Shown here in pieces: positions 44,020 to 53,347 of a stretch of DNA of 64,000 nucleotides. A program made the position numbers and the translations under genes. Location of the stretch: positions 124,001-188,000 of the forward strand of contig CAJTAT010000001.1 in assembly GCA_910574475.1 (NCBI GenBank). The letters are read 5' to 3'. Source of the stretch: Clostridia bacterium. Lineage in GTDB: Bacteria > Bacillota > Clostridia > Lachnospirales > Lachnospiraceae. Each line of letters begins with the position of its first letter. The stretch's first letter is position 1. Under the pieces are notes generated by a model. It was given only the letters and a program-made list of their open reading frames with translations. It did no database searches and was not told the origin of the DNA.

Positions 44020-44047
44020 CCATGCAGGGAAAAGGGCCCCTGCATGG
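44020..44047 (+). terminator. Hairpin after the lacI-family gene
   Basis: CCATGCAGGG and CCCCTGCATGG form a 10-bp stem with a short loop. The T-run is poor, so it may be a weak terminator used from both sides. Confidence 0.6.
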
Positions 44048-44071
44048 TGTATAGACGTATAGATTTCTATC

Positions 44072-45293
44072 CTATTTACTTTCCTCTTGCCTTCCATTTA
44101 ATACATATACCGTATTTTTATAGGAACCTTGTTTCAGCAAAATATTTTTTTCTGCCAATTCTTTTAATATATCCCTTGCTCTTCTTTGTTTGATTCCTAA
44201 TATTTCCACCACCTTGCCGGATGCAATATTTCCATACTTTTGCACATACTCTACTATGCGCATCTGTTGCTCTGTTAGTTCTGTTCCTTCATAAATGACT
44301 GGCACTTTATCGGCACTTATCGGCATTTTATCGGCACTTATCGGCACTCTACCAGTATTTATTGACACATAATCGGCATATTCCCGAACGACATTCCCTG
44401 CATCATAAGAATATGCCTCTTCCAACGGAATCATAATTCGAAATACGTCACCCTCTATAAACTCAGGTTCCTTTCCTGAATAAAACCTCGTATATTTAAA
44501 CAAATTCCTCACGCCAGATCCAAGCTGATCCGAATAACCAATATTTCTAAAAAATGCCGCAATAATTGGATTTTTAGGATTTGGCTCCAAATTTTCTGGA
44601 GTTATCGCACCTTCTCCTACTGCTCTGTTTGCATTTTCTATATACATTCGTTCCTTCTCAATCACAAATTTGGCAACATAGGAACTTGTAAATTCCCGAT
44701 GGATCAAAGTATTGACCAGCATCTCACGAGCTATAATATTTCTGAGACTCTTTCTCTGATCGTCCTCCAAATAGAATTTATCCGGCAAATGTTTTCTGGC
44801 AAACTCCATGAGCTGTTCATAGCTTTCCACTAAGTTTGTCTTTATCACTTCTCTATCATCATAACGATCTACATTAACCTTTCGAACCAAAGCATCTGTG
44901 ACATAAGCAGGCGCAACATCCAATATTACATCATCTCTTCCAAGCAACATCACCGCCGCAAGATTATATCCCTGCTGTCCAGTAGCTCTATCAATCCCAT
45001 ATAAACCTGCACTTTTTAATAATCTCTGGAGATAAATAAATAGTTGGAGAAAACATTGTTGGGTTGCTTATTACACGAATAAAGTTTTTAATCATATCTG
45101 GAGCTGACTTTTCCTGGACACCTATTACAGTCCCGTCGTCCAGTACTCCCATAAGAATATCTCCGCCAAAGCGATTCAGGAACGAACATACACTTTCGTA
45201 TACATCATGCTCCATTCCATTTCCACAACGTTTAAATTCTACCGCTACGGTTTCTCCTATTGTAAGAATGGATTTTAAAGCTTGATGATCCAT
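44072..45293 (-). pseudogene. Broken AlbA_2/ATP-binding (COG2865-type) regulator
   Basis: Two frames belong to one ancestral gene. The first (45293-44991) has the AlbA_2 N-terminus, ending FSPTIYLSPE before running out of frame. The second resumes as LLKSAGLYGIDRATGQQGYN in another frame, then LGRDDVI, the ATP-binding region and a C-terminal winged helix (IASGKVVEILGIKQRRARDIL) down to 44072. Intact relatives have roughly 80 further residues between SPE and LLKSA, so an internal deletion that also shifted the frame destroyed it. The second part includes a 21-bp duplication (44306-44347, residues PISADKM repeated). An ATGACA-17-TATAAT promoter remains at 45320-45348. Confidence 0.85.
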
Positions 45294-45319
45294 TTATTTG
45301 TCCCTCCTGTTTTTCATTT

Positions 45320-45348
45320 ATTATATCCTAGTCTAAAGAGTTTGTCAT
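45320..45348 (-). promoter_or_regulatory. Promoter upstream of the broken regulator
   Basis: On the minus strand ATGACA (45343-45348) and TATAAT (45320-45325) with a 17-bp spacer. Confidence 0.6.
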
Positions 45349-45384
45349 TTTCTTTTTTTGCAGAATACTATTATGAAACCCTCA

Positions 45385-46176
45385 TCAATGACCCCACTCC
45401 TCTACCTTCTCCTCAAACCCGTCGGCCCAGTCTTCTATCTTTTCCTCATACTGTGTCTCCCGTTCCCGGATTTTTGCTTCCACATCCTCTGAAAACTCTT
45501 CCGAATTCATGTTTCCCATAAGTGCATTCATAAAATCCTCATCCAGACAGAGCTTCCATACTCCATCCACTTTCGTCATTTGAACGGTAAGTTCTTCTGT
45601 CCTGGTGCCCTGTTCTTTCAGGTAATCCATCGTTTCCAGCAGTTTGCTCATATTGTAATTCTTCAGAGAAGAAACCTCCTTCACTAACTCTCCAATTCCC
45701 AACCCCTGGCTTTCTGTCATCTGTTCCAAAAGATCAATGATATAATATCCCATTAAATCTGTCATATCCGTATTCGTAATCCGCAGATCAAGTTCTGTCA
45801 CATTCCCGCTTTCTCTGAGTTCAAGAATCTCCCACTCCATATCTTCCATCATTTTCTCTGCAAACTCATGATTCGCCTCATAGCGCTTGCCCTTCACCAG
45901 GCCTGGCTGTAGGAGCTCGTTGAACATTCGGTACTCTTTTCCTGTAGGAATTCCAATCCAGTTTCGGATAGTGCAAACATAGTTGTCTGTACAGTCATTG
46001 AAGGTGTCCAAATCCAGTTCCTGCAATGCTTCCAATGCAGCCCTTGCTGTCTCCTCCGGCGTTCTATCCGCTTGTATCTGACTTTTTCTTCCACAGGAGC
46101 TAAACAGCAAAATGAAAATAATACTTAAAATGCTCCATTTATAATTGCAGGCTGTAAATTTTCTCCTTTTTTCCAT
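45385..46176 (-). CDS. Lipoprotein of unknown function
   Basis: 263 aa. The N-terminus is a basic stretch and hydrophobic segment ending in a lipobox (LLFSSC, C28). The mature part starts with PEETARAALEALQELDLDTFNDCTDNY, a pattern seen in NTF2-like (DUF4878/DUF5105-type) lipoproteins, and its end is highly acidic with repeated EEKIEDWADGFEEKVEEWG. It stands alone. I can say it is surface-lipidated but not what it does. Confidence 0.75.
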   Translation of the reverse strand: MEKRRKFTACNYKWSILSIIFILLFSSCGRKSQIQADRTPEETARAALEALQELDLDTFNDCTDNYVCTIRNWIGIPTGKEYRMFNELLQPGLVKGKRYEANHEFAEKMMEDMEWEILELRESGNVTELDLRITNTDMTDLMGYYIIDLLEQMTESQGLGIGELVKEVSSLKNYNMSKLLETMDYLKEQGTRTEELTVQMTKVDGVWKLCLDEDFMNALMGNMNSEEFSEDVEAKIRERETQYEEKIEDWADGFEEKVEEWGH

Positions 46177-46296
46177 CTTTCCTATCTCCTTTTCTATGAT
46201 TCCCTTCGTGAATAAAGGCAGTTTTGTTTGTTACATTATTCTATTTCCAGATTACCTTGATCTCAATAAGAATGGCAGGAATCGACGTTTGGAGAG

Positions 46297-46349
46297 CAAA
46301 AAAAGACGGGCCGTCGCACGATTTTTCAATCCATAAAGCGACAGCCCCA
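46297..46349 (-). terminator. Terminator after the DMT transporter gene
   Basis: GGGCTGTCGC pairs imperfectly with GCGACGGCCC over a ~20-nt loop and is followed by GTCTTTTTTT on the minus strand. Confidence 0.75.
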
Positions 46350-46351
46350 AT

Positions 46352-47251
46352 TTAATTATTTTCCTCTTTTTTCAAAAATAGTTTACTCTCTGACAGAAAC
46401 AGGCCAGACAGCGTCAGAACTGTTCCGACGGCGGCCAGAGCGGTGATTTTCTCATGGAGAATTACCACAGAAGTCACCACCGTAACAACAGGAACTATGT
46501 AAATGTATACACTTGTCTTAACCGCCCCCAGAGCCTTTACTGCAAAATTCCAGGTGACAAAGCACAGGGCCGAAGCGCCCAGCCCCAAAAAGAGAATGTT
46601 GAACAGATACACAGGATTTGCAAACCTTATCAATTCCATCTTGAAATCAAACAGAAACAGCGTTGGGACCATAAACAGGATACCATAGCAGAACACACGC
46701 CGGGTAGTGAGGATGGTGTGATACCCATAGACGCTGATCTTCTTTGTCAGCACGGAGTAGCAGGCCCAAATCAGCGCGGCCAGCAGAGCCAGCAAGTCCC
46801 CTACAGGATTCAGCTCCATCTTGGAGCCGTTGAAGCTGATAAGGATGATTCCAGCCATGGCCACTGTGAAACCTGCAAAGAAATTGACTCCCGGCCGTTC
46901 CTCTCTCAGAACCAGATGGGAGAGAATCGCTGTGAAAAACGGAGCCACAGATATGATAACACCTACATTGGAGGCCATCGTATAGGTAAGCGCAATATTC
47001 TCCAGCAAATAGTAAAGGCATATCCCACATAAGCCTGCTGCAGCAAAGGTTAATTCCTGATGCCTGCTCGTTCCTTTCAAACGTCGGGGACAGACCAGCA
47101 GAAGGGCCAGCAGGCCCATGAGAAAGCGAAAAAACAGTATTTCCACAGGCTGAAAATCAACCAGCAAAATTTTGGTAGAGATAAAGGTCGTTCCCCAAAT
47201 GGCGATGGTGAGCAGGGAGGCTAAATGTCCCGCTGTGCTCTTACTTTTCAT
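46352..47251 (-). CDS. EamA/DMT-family permease
   Basis: 299 aa with ten predicted helices as two EamA repeats (IWGTTFISTKILLVDFQPVEI in the first, LIWACYSVLTKKI in the second). These drug/metabolite transporters usually export amino acids, sugars or metabolites. A long open frame upstream overlaps the AraC gene; the ATG at 47251 has GGAGG about 10 nt before it, leaving an 11-bp overlap with the AraC gene's end. The coupling suggests that the AraC protein controls it. Confidence 0.88.
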   Translation of the reverse strand: MKSKSTAGHLASLLTIAIWGTTFISTKILLVDFQPVEILFFRFLMGLLALLLVCPRRLKGTSRHQELTFAAAGLCGICLYYLLENIALTYTMASNVGVIISVAPFFTAILSHLVLREERPGVNFFAGFTVAMAGIILISFNGSKMELNPVGDLLALLAALIWACYSVLTKKISVYGYHTILTTRRVFCYGILFMVPTLFLFDFKMELIRFANPVYLFNILFLGLGASALCFVTWNFAVKALGAVKTSVYIYIVPVVTVVTSVVILHEKITALAAVGTVLTLSGLFLSESKLFLKKEENN

Positions 47252-48083
47252 ATGGCGCTTCCTCCATATCTTTATCCTGAAATATGTCCCGATAGTTACC
47301 AGGTGACAGGCCAATAAATCTATTGAAATAGTTGGTGAAATGACTCTGATCGGAGAAGCCCGTCTGCAGTGCGGCCTCAATAGGCAAAACTCCCTGCTCC
47401 AACATCTTTTTGGCCTTACCGATGCGAATATTTTCCAGGTAACTGTATGGCGTGACACCTTTGGAACGGGCAAAAGCTCTGAGCAGGGTGGATTTGCTCA
47501 ATCCAACACAACTGCATATCTGATCCAAATATATCCGCTCCGCATAATGCTGTTCCATAAAGGCACAGGCTTTTTCAATCTCTTCCCGGCACTCCGGGAT
47601 ACAGCTTTTAAAGGGCCGGCCGTATTGCTGAATCAGACGGGAGATCAGGAGCAGCAGATTTTCCTCTTTTCCAAATTCATGAGAGCCTTTCATTACCAGC
47701 TCATGAAGCGAACGAAGATAGCAGGTAAGTTCTTCATCAAAAATTACGTTTTGGGAAAATCCGGGCAATTCCCGTCTGCCGGTGACTTCCTCTGCCCAAT
47801 CCAACATGACCTCTTTGGTAATGTTGAAGCCCCGATAATCCAGTGTACCGCCATCGTTCTGGACACAGGCATGGTTGTCACCTGGATTGAACAGGAGAAT
47901 ATCTCCCTTTGTAACGATATGCTCCTGATTTTTGCAAGATAGAACACGCTCACCGTCCTCCATGAAGCCAATCACATAGTATTCATGGAAATGGTTTGGA
48001 AAGGGTTGTACGATTCCCTCAAAACGGTAAGCCTCAATGTGAAGCTCTTCGTCGTAGATCACTGTCCGAATTTCTTTTTTCAT
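47241..48083 (-). CDS. AraC-family transcriptional regulator
   Basis: 280 aa. An N-terminal cupin-like sensor (FPNHFHEYYVIGFMEDGERVLSCKN, then DILLFNPGDNHAC) and a C-terminal pair of helix-turn-helices (IYLDQICSCVGLSKSTLLRAF, then AALQTGFSDQSHFTNYFNRFIGLSPGNY). It is the first gene of a two-gene unit with the DMT permease and is its likely regulator. The effector is not evident. Confidence 0.93.
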   Translation of the reverse strand: MKKEIRTVIYDEELHIEAYRFEGIVQPFPNHFHEYYVIGFMEDGERVLSCKNQEHIVTKGDILLFNPGDNHACVQNDGGTLDYRGFNITKEVMLDWAEEVTGRRELPGFSQNVIFDEELTCYLRSLHELVMKGSHEFGKEENLLLLISRLIQQYGRPFKSCIPECREEIEKACAFMEQHYAERIYLDQICSCVGLSKSTLLRAFARSKGVTPYSYLENIRIGKAKKMLEQGVLPIEAALQTGFSDQSHFTNYFNRFIGLSPGNYRDIFQDKDMEEAPYEK

Positions 48084-48196
48084 GTAATTTCCCTCCTAGC
48101 TGACGCTAATTATATCAGACTAGACTTTATCTGGCTTGTAAAATATCTTCAATTTTCTCCTAATACTTCAGTTAAAAGATTTGTAAGAGCAGCCGC

Positions 48197-48229
48197 AAAA
48201 AGCCGGGAACCTGTTTTGATTCCCGGCTG
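48197..48229 (-). terminator. Terminator after the MerR-family gene
   Basis: AGCCGGGAA and TTCCCGGCT form a perfect 9-bp stem with a 10-nt loop, then TTTT on the minus strand. Confidence 0.85.
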
Positions 48230-48285
48230 GCATCTATTCTTTCTCTGCTATCTTATCTTCAGTAATAAAGAGGGTAGATAAATAA

Positions 48286-49089
48286 TCACTTTTTCCTCAC
48301 AGGGAAATACACCTCTGTCTCCCAATCCTCTGAAGAAAGAGAGTCGAACTGTGTCTTGATATAGAGTTCAAAGGGGGCCCCAGCAATCTCATAACCGTTC
48401 TCGGCTATCCACGACACAACCGCGCCGTACGCCTCCGAAAGTGTTGAGTATCCGCCGTGATGCACAGTCATGGCACACTCACAGGGCTCTATGGATATAT
48501 CTGCCTTGTCCTTCTCTTTGATACACATAAACAGTTCAATATCTGAGGATTTACAATCAAACTCATCATCATAGTATCTCGACCCTCTTAATCCTGTAGG
48601 CGTCACATGTTCTTTTGTCACACGCTCAAATAAGGTTCCGTAATACTTGCCGAATTCATCCACACCCATTTTGTTGCGTGTTGCCAGAGCAATCATTTCC
48701 GGCGAATTCTTGATCTCAATTGTATAGCCCTTCTGATAAGTCATAATGTCACCTGTCCTTTCGAATAAAGAAATGTGTGTCTGAAGTTCATTCAGAATAA
48801 TGGCCATTTCCTGCTGCTCACACTTCAGCTTGTCTCTTTGCCGCCTCAGCGTATCTGCCAGCTCTTTATCATCCGAAATGGTAATCAGGTGCTGTATATC
48901 TTCCAGGGAAAAGCCGTAGCGTTTCAGACGCTGAATATAGTTCATCGTGTCAATCTGCTCTGTCTCATAATAGCGGTATCCAGTAAATCGATCCACCTCT
49001 GCTGGGGTCAACAAACCAATTTTGTCATAGTGATGAAGTGTCTTAACACTAACCTGGCATATTCTTGAAAACTCTCCGATCTGCAGCAT
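48286..49089 (-). CDS. MerR-family regulator with GyrI-like effector domain
   Basis: 267 aa, the BmrR-type layout. The N-terminal MerR winged helix is MLQIGEFSRICQVSVKTLHHYDKIGLL, then VDRFTGYRYYE. A coiled linker (about 75-110) follows, then a GyrI-like small-molecule domain from about 120 (IKNSPEMIALATR to the end). Such proteins bind cationic lipophilic drugs and activate a transporter gene. No exporter is adjacent on its own transcript. Its promoter has the 19-bp spacer that MerR proteins re-twist, so it may activate itself. Confidence 0.92.
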   Translation of the reverse strand: MLQIGEFSRICQVSVKTLHHYDKIGLLTPAEVDRFTGYRYYETEQIDTMNYIQRLKRYGFSLEDIQHLITISDDKELADTLRRQRDKLKCEQQEMAIILNELQTHISLFERTGDIMTYQKGYTIEIKNSPEMIALATRNKMGVDEFGKYYGTLFERVTKEHVTPTGLRGSRYYDDEFDCKSSDIELFMCIKEKDKADISIEPCECAMTVHHGGYSTLSEAYGAVVSWIAENGYEIAGAPFELYIKTQFDSLSSEDWETEVYFPVRKK

Positions 49090-49117
49090 CCCTTCATACC
49101 TCCTGTTTTCGTGATGA

Positions 49118-49167
49118 TAGATTCGAATCTAAGGTTATTTTACATTCTGACCCAGGAGGAGAGTCAA
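49118..49167 (-). promoter_or_regulatory. MerR-type promoter with 19-bp spacer and downstream palindrome
   Basis: On the minus strand TTGACT (49162-49167) and TAAAAT (49137-49142) are 19 bp apart, the over-long spacing of MerR-controlled promoters. A perfect 14-bp palindrome, TAGATTCGAATCTA (49118-49131), lies just downstream, overlapping the transcribed leader. The -35 box overlaps the end of the histidine kinase gene. Confidence 0.5.
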
Positions 49168-50447
49168 TACCTTTTGGGAATAAGCGCCGAAAAATAAAAC
49201 CACCCATCCCTACACTGCAGAACACTCGTCCCTCCATTTCTCTTTACAGCTTCATCCACATTCAGCAATCCAATTCCATGCTGAGATTTTTGTCTCTTTG
49301 TAGTAGCCGCCCTCTTTCCCTGAATGAAAACCGGCTCCTTCACAGGATTACGAACAGAGAGAATCAGTTCCCTTTCTTCCAGCATCATTTTAAACTGTAT
49401 GACCGGATGACCATTTAGCTTTTCACAGGCTTCTATGGCATTGTCCAAAAGATTCACCAGCAGGATCACCAAATCTTCCTCTCTGACTGTGAGACTGGAC
49501 AGATCGTTCACCGCCAATACCATCGTAATCCCCTTTTCACAGGCCTCCCGGTACTTTTGGTTCAGCACTACATTCACCACTGCATGCCTGGTGTCCACCG
49601 TATCCACATATTTCTTCAGATTTCCTGTAAGCTGCGCAATATACTCAGAGGCTTCCTGCTGCTTCCCCTCAGTAAGAAGACCCTGGATACACGTCAACTG
49701 ATTCTTATAGTCATGCAGGTATCGCCTTTGCTGCTCATAATTTTTATTCATGCTCCGATACAGCTCCATCTGTCTCTGGGTACGCTCCTGAGTCAAATGC
49801 AATCTTTGCAGTCTCACTTCCCTATTTAAAATAGTCCCCATAAAGATAACCAGACAAAGGTTCATAGTCCCAAGGCCCAGGGATGCTGTGAGCAATGTAT
49901 TTTTGTTGACCAAACTTCCCTTTCCAATAAGCATACTGAAGGACACCATCACTACAAGGCTAAGGAGGGGAATCAGGCCAAATCGCAGCCAGCCTGTATT
50001 TGGGATTTCTCTGGCATATCTTTTCCATCCATGACAAAAAAGCAGAATCAGGCATAAATAAAGAGCAGTGGCTATATCCTCTTCCACCAGAGCCAGCCGT
50101 TGATACCATAATCCCGGGAGCACATAAATCACAGAATCCGTCACTATTACAATCATCCAGTAGGCACTTGCCAGCAGGGTGGACAGCGCTAAATTTTGTA
50201 ATAGTTTTACCTGAAAAAAGATTTGAGCAATCACAGCAAGCATTAAAATCAGGCGAACTGGCTGTAGCGGGTACATAGGTATCGGCGTCCAGGCAATCAC
50301 CAGAAATCCAACTGTAAATGCAGGAAGTATCATATACACTATCCATACATGGTTCCATCTGCGTTTTTGTAAAAAGGTCCCAAAAAATATATAGCAGCAG
50401 ATTCCCATTATTAGGGACATCGCCGCTGTTTTCATCACCATTTCCAT
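49164..50447 (-). CDS. Sensor histidine kinase, GHKL/AgrC type
   Basis: 427 aa. About six hydrophobic segments (residues 5-195) form a membrane sensor, then a helical region with the phosphoacceptor box RYLHDYKNQL, and a GHKL ATPase with NLLDNAIEACEKL and HGIGLLNVDEAV. This is the class that pairs with LytTR response regulators and often senses peptides. Its ATG overlaps the response regulator's stop by one base (TAATG). The signal is unknown; no peptide precursor gene is adjacent. Confidence 0.93.
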   Translation of the reverse strand: MEMVMKTAAMSLIMGICCYIFFGTFLQKRRWNHVWIVYMILPAFTVGFLVIAWTPIPMYPLQPVRLILMLAVIAQIFFQVKLLQNLALSTLLASAYWMIVIVTDSVIYVLPGLWYQRLALVEEDIATALYLCLILLFCHGWKRYAREIPNTGWLRFGLIPLLSLVVMVSFSMLIGKGSLVNKNTLLTASLGLGTMNLCLVIFMGTILNREVRLQRLHLTQERTQRQMELYRSMNKNYEQQRRYLHDYKNQLTCIQGLLTEGKQQEASEYIAQLTGNLKKYVDTVDTRHAVVNVVLNQKYREACEKGITMVLAVNDLSSLTVREEDLVILLVNLLDNAIEACEKLNGHPVIQFKMMLEERELILSVRNPVKEPVFIQGKRAATTKRQKSQHGIGLLNVDEAVKRNGGTSVLQCRDGWFYFSALIPKRY

Positions 50448-51160
50448 TATAAAGCTCCTTTATATGCCACAAATGCTTCCTTTACTGCCTGATATTTGGA
50501 ACGGGGAATCGGCAGTTCTTCCCCTGTATCCAACTCAGCCCGATAATTGTTGACGCTTCGAAGATGTTTCATATTTACCAGATAACTCTTGTGGACGCGA
50601 AAAAAGCTATAGCCATCCAAGGCTATCTCTATCCGATCCAGTTTTTCATACATCTCGTATGTTCGCATCTCTGATTCCATGTAATAAAAAATGACCTTAT
50701 GCTTCCTGCTCTCCACATACAGAATATTGTCTGTATAAAGCTTTCTCTCTCCCTCCAAAAAACAAAAGGATACCTGTGAAACATGCATCTTTTGAAGAAT
50801 GGCATCCATACATTCCTCCACAGCCGTATCCAGTGTATCCTTCATAATATAACGCACTGCATCCACCTTATAGCCTTCCAGCACATAATTGATAAAAGCA
50901 GTGACAAATACAAGGTAAGTCTCCGAGTGAAAGGCACGCATCCTCTCTGCTGTTCTGATTCCGTCCGTCTCACTCATATTGATATCCATAAACACAATAT
51001 CATATTTTACAGCATTTTCCCGTTGCTCCAAAAACTCCTCTCCTGACGAAAAGAGACTAATCATATAGGGCAGTCCCCGTCTTTCCAGATACTGTTGTAC
51101 CAATTCTTTTATCTTTTTCCGGTAATATCTCTCATCGTCGCATATTGCAATCTGCATCAT
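50447..51160 (-). CDS. LytTR-type response regulator
   Basis: 237 aa. The N-terminal receiver has ICDDERYYRKKI with acidic residues and the phosphorylated Asp in YDIVFMDINMSETDG. The C-terminal LytTR DNA-binding domain includes ILYVESRKHKVIFYYM and GYSFFRVHKSYLVNM. GGAG lies 7 nt before the ATG at 51160; a longer frame exists but has no support. It starts 55 bp after the ABC ATPase gene of the riboswitch operon, so the two may share a transcript, an odd link between corrinoid control and two-component signalling. Confidence 0.94.
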   Translation of the reverse strand: MMQIAICDDERYYRKKIKELVQQYLERRGLPYMISLFSSGEEFLEQRENAVKYDIVFMDINMSETDGIRTAERMRAFHSETYLVFVTAFINYVLEGYKVDAVRYIMKDTLDTAVEECMDAILQKMHVSQVSFCFLEGERKLYTDNILYVESRKHKVIFYYMESEMRTYEMYEKLDRIEIALDGYSFFRVHKSYLVNMKHLRSVNNYRAELDTGEELPIPRSKYQAVKEAFVAYKGAL

Positions 51161-51215
51161 GATACTTCTCCCGCTTCGTCCGCCTGTCTCGTATCTATCA
51201 GGTATTATAAAGCAT

Positions 51216-52307
51216 TTATGAAGTCTTTGCAATATAACGGGAAAGCTCCAGAATTTTCTCGTTCCAGCCTTCACAGTCCTTCAGATCCAGAGTGCAGATC
51301 ACCTCCTGACAGCTATCCGCTAACTCCTTCGCTCTCTGTAATTCCTCTTCCTTTATCTCACAGAATGTTTTCACACTGACCACCTCTGTAGCCAGAGCTT
51401 TTGCCGCCGGATAATCCAAATCATTCTCCCACAGGATTCCTGTGGTAAAGGGGATCCCCTGTCTCTGAAGTCTGCGATAGACAGGCGTGCCTGTGCCATT
51501 ACCAGCCAGAACAAACACCTGGGGTTTTCCCTGTTCTGATTCCAGCTCATAATTTCCCGTCCGTTCATCGTAGGACCCCACTGTCATCTGATACAGGCTC
51601 TGTACATAGCCTGGTGTAAAAATTTCTTCTGGGGAACCAAAGCGATCGATCTTGTCGCCTTTGACACAGGCTATCTTATCAGACACGCGCTCAGCCAGAT
51701 CAAGTTCATGAAGAGACATGATTACAGACAGGTTCTTTTTCCGGGACATTCTCTGTATAATAGACATGAATTCCAACTTATATCTCATATCCAGAAAAGA
51801 GGTAGGTTCATCCAGTACAATAATCTCGGGCTCCTGGCAGATGGCTCTGGCCAGCATCACCCGCTGCTTCTGCCCGTCGCTTGTCTTTAAGAAATCCCGC
51901 TTGGCAAGTTCAGAGATATGCACCAGCTCCATGGCTTCTTTTACAATCTGGTAATCTCCATCTGAGAGCACCCCGAATTTCCCTGTATAGGGATAGCGCC
52001 CTGTAGCCACCACATCCTCGCAAGTCATCAACTCCGGGCGCACCCGCTCTGTGAGCACCACAGACAGCTTTTTTGACAGCTCTTTTCCCGTCATCTCAGA
52101 CATCTTAGAGCCATCCAGATAAGCCGCGCCGCCAATCAATGCAAGCTGCCGGATGATACTTTTTAAAATCGTAGTCTTTCCAGCTCCGTTTGGTCCAATG
52201 AGCGTAAAGATCTCGCCTTTTTTCAGCCGAATTTCAATATTCTGAATCAGAGGAACCCCGTGATATCCCACGGTCATGCCTTCCGTATAAAAATAGAACT
52301 CTTTCAT
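51216..52307 (-). CDS. FecE-type ABC transporter ATP-binding protein with C-terminal extension
   Basis: 363 aa. The ATPase part (about 1-255) has Walker A GPNGAGKTTILKSI, signature SDGQKQRVMLARAI and Walker B IIVLDEPTSF, typical of siderophore/haem/B12 importers. A ~105-residue extension follows (GKPQVFVLAGNGTGTPVYRRLQ...), with a glycine-rich AGNGTGTP loop reminiscent of a Rossmann-type nucleotide or substrate fold. Ordinary FecE/BtuD proteins stop before it. The start at 52307 is preferred; an earlier frame would overlap the permease gene. It serves the FecCD permease immediately upstream. Confidence 0.9.
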   Translation of the reverse strand: MKEFYFYTEGMTVGYHGVPLIQNIEIRLKKGEIFTLIGPNGAGKTTILKSIIRQLALIGGAAYLDGSKMSEMTGKELSKKLSVVLTERVRPELMTCEDVVATGRYPYTGKFGVLSDGDYQIVKEAMELVHISELAKRDFLKTSDGQKQRVMLARAICQEPEIIVLDEPTSFLDMRYKLEFMSIIQRMSRKKNLSVIMSLHELDLAERVSDKIACVKGDKIDRFGSPEEIFTPGYVQSLYQMTVGSYDERTGNYELESEQGKPQVFVLAGNGTGTPVYRRLQRQGIPFTTGILWENDLDYPAAKALATEVVSVKTFCEIKEEELQRAKELADSCQEVICTLDLKDCEGWNEKILELSRYIAKTS

Positions 52308-52312
52308 ATCTC

Positions 52313-53344
52313 TTAACTCTGCTCTCTCTTTCGACGTATCATAATCCAAATTACAATGGGAGCCCCGAACACTGCCGTAATCGTACTGATACTCAGCTCT
52401 GTGGGGGCAAACACCACTCTAGCCAGCAGATCACAGAACAGGCAGAACACAGCTCCCCCCAGAAAGCAGGCGGGAATCATCAAAATAGGTTTTGAAGTGC
52501 CAAATAAATTTTTCGCCAAATGTGGCACCGCTATCCCTACAAAGGAGACCGGGCCTGCAAATGCAGTCACACAGGCTGACAAAATGCTGGACAATAGTAC
52601 AAGGAGCGCACGAAATCTTCGAACATTCAGCCCTAAATTTCTGGCATATGCCTCCCCCATCTGATAGGCGCTAATAGGTTTTGACATGATAAACACGCAG
52701 AAAGACGCCACAAAAATCACAACTGTCATGATCGCCACGTTGTCCCAGCCAATACCAGAAAAGCTTCCTTTGGACCAGTTATGTAGATTCACAATATCTG
52801 CATCATCTGCAAAAGTCACTACAAAATCTGTGATAGCAGAACAAATATATCCAATCATCACGCCGCTGACAATCAGCATGGACATCTGCTCCATCACCCT
52901 CGACATGAGCAGAACAAATCCCATAGAAATCATGGCTCCCACAAAAGCCGCCCCAATCATAGCCAGGGAACTGATATGAATGGAATTTCCCAATAGTAAA
53001 ACCATCACCAGGGAAACCATCAATTTAGCCCCAGAGGAAATGCCCAGAGTAAAGGGTCCTGCAATAGGGTTGTGAAAAAAAGTCTGAAGCAGATACCCGG
53101 AGAGTGCCAGACCGCCTCCCAGAATGGCTGCGGCGAGTGCTCTGGGAAAACGAATCTGGAGGACAATATCTCCATGCACTGCCTCCGCCCCGCTTCCCCT
53201 CAGAATTTGAAGGACCTCCAAAAAGGGAATGTTCACACTGCCCACACACACATTTACTGCCAGAAATACAATTGTTAGAACAATCAATATAAGAAATGCA
53301 AAAAAATATCTTGTTTTTTCTATTTTTCTCTCCTGCAATGTCAT
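52313..53344 (-). CDS. FecCD-family ABC transporter permease
   Basis: 343 aa with about ten helices, the FecCD/BtuC fold. Typical segments are FPRALAAAILGGGLALSGYLLQTFFHNPIA, GFVGIAVPHLAKNLFGT-like (here FVGIAVPHLAKNLFGT) and a last helix ending MIRRKREQS. It forms the homodimeric channel for a large chelate or corrinoid. It is preceded by the binding-protein gene by 3 bp and followed by the ATPase gene by 5 bp. The riboswitch upstream suggests a corrinoid, tetrapyrrole or cobalt chelate substrate. Confidence 0.95.
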   Translation of the reverse strand: MTLQERKIEKTRYFFAFLILIVLTIVFLAVNVCVGSVNIPFLEVLQILRGSGAEAVHGDIVLQIRFPRALAAAILGGGLALSGYLLQTFFHNPIAGPFTLGISSGAKLMVSLVMVLLLGNSIHISSLAMIGAAFVGAMISMGFVLLMSRVMEQMSMLIVSGVMIGYICSAITDFVVTFADDADIVNLHNWSKGSFSGIGWDNVAIMTVVIFVASFCVFIMSKPISAYQMGEAYARNLGLNVRRFRALLVLLSSILSACVTAFAGPVSFVGIAVPHLAKNLFGTSKPILMIPACFLGGAVFCLFCDLLARVVFAPTELSISTITAVFGAPIVIWIMIRRKREQS

Positions 53345-53347
53345 CCT

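Noticed and set aside
44072-45293. Two separate functional genes in the AlbA region
   Set aside because: The second frame continues the same family domain directly after the junction in a different frame, so it is one broken gene.
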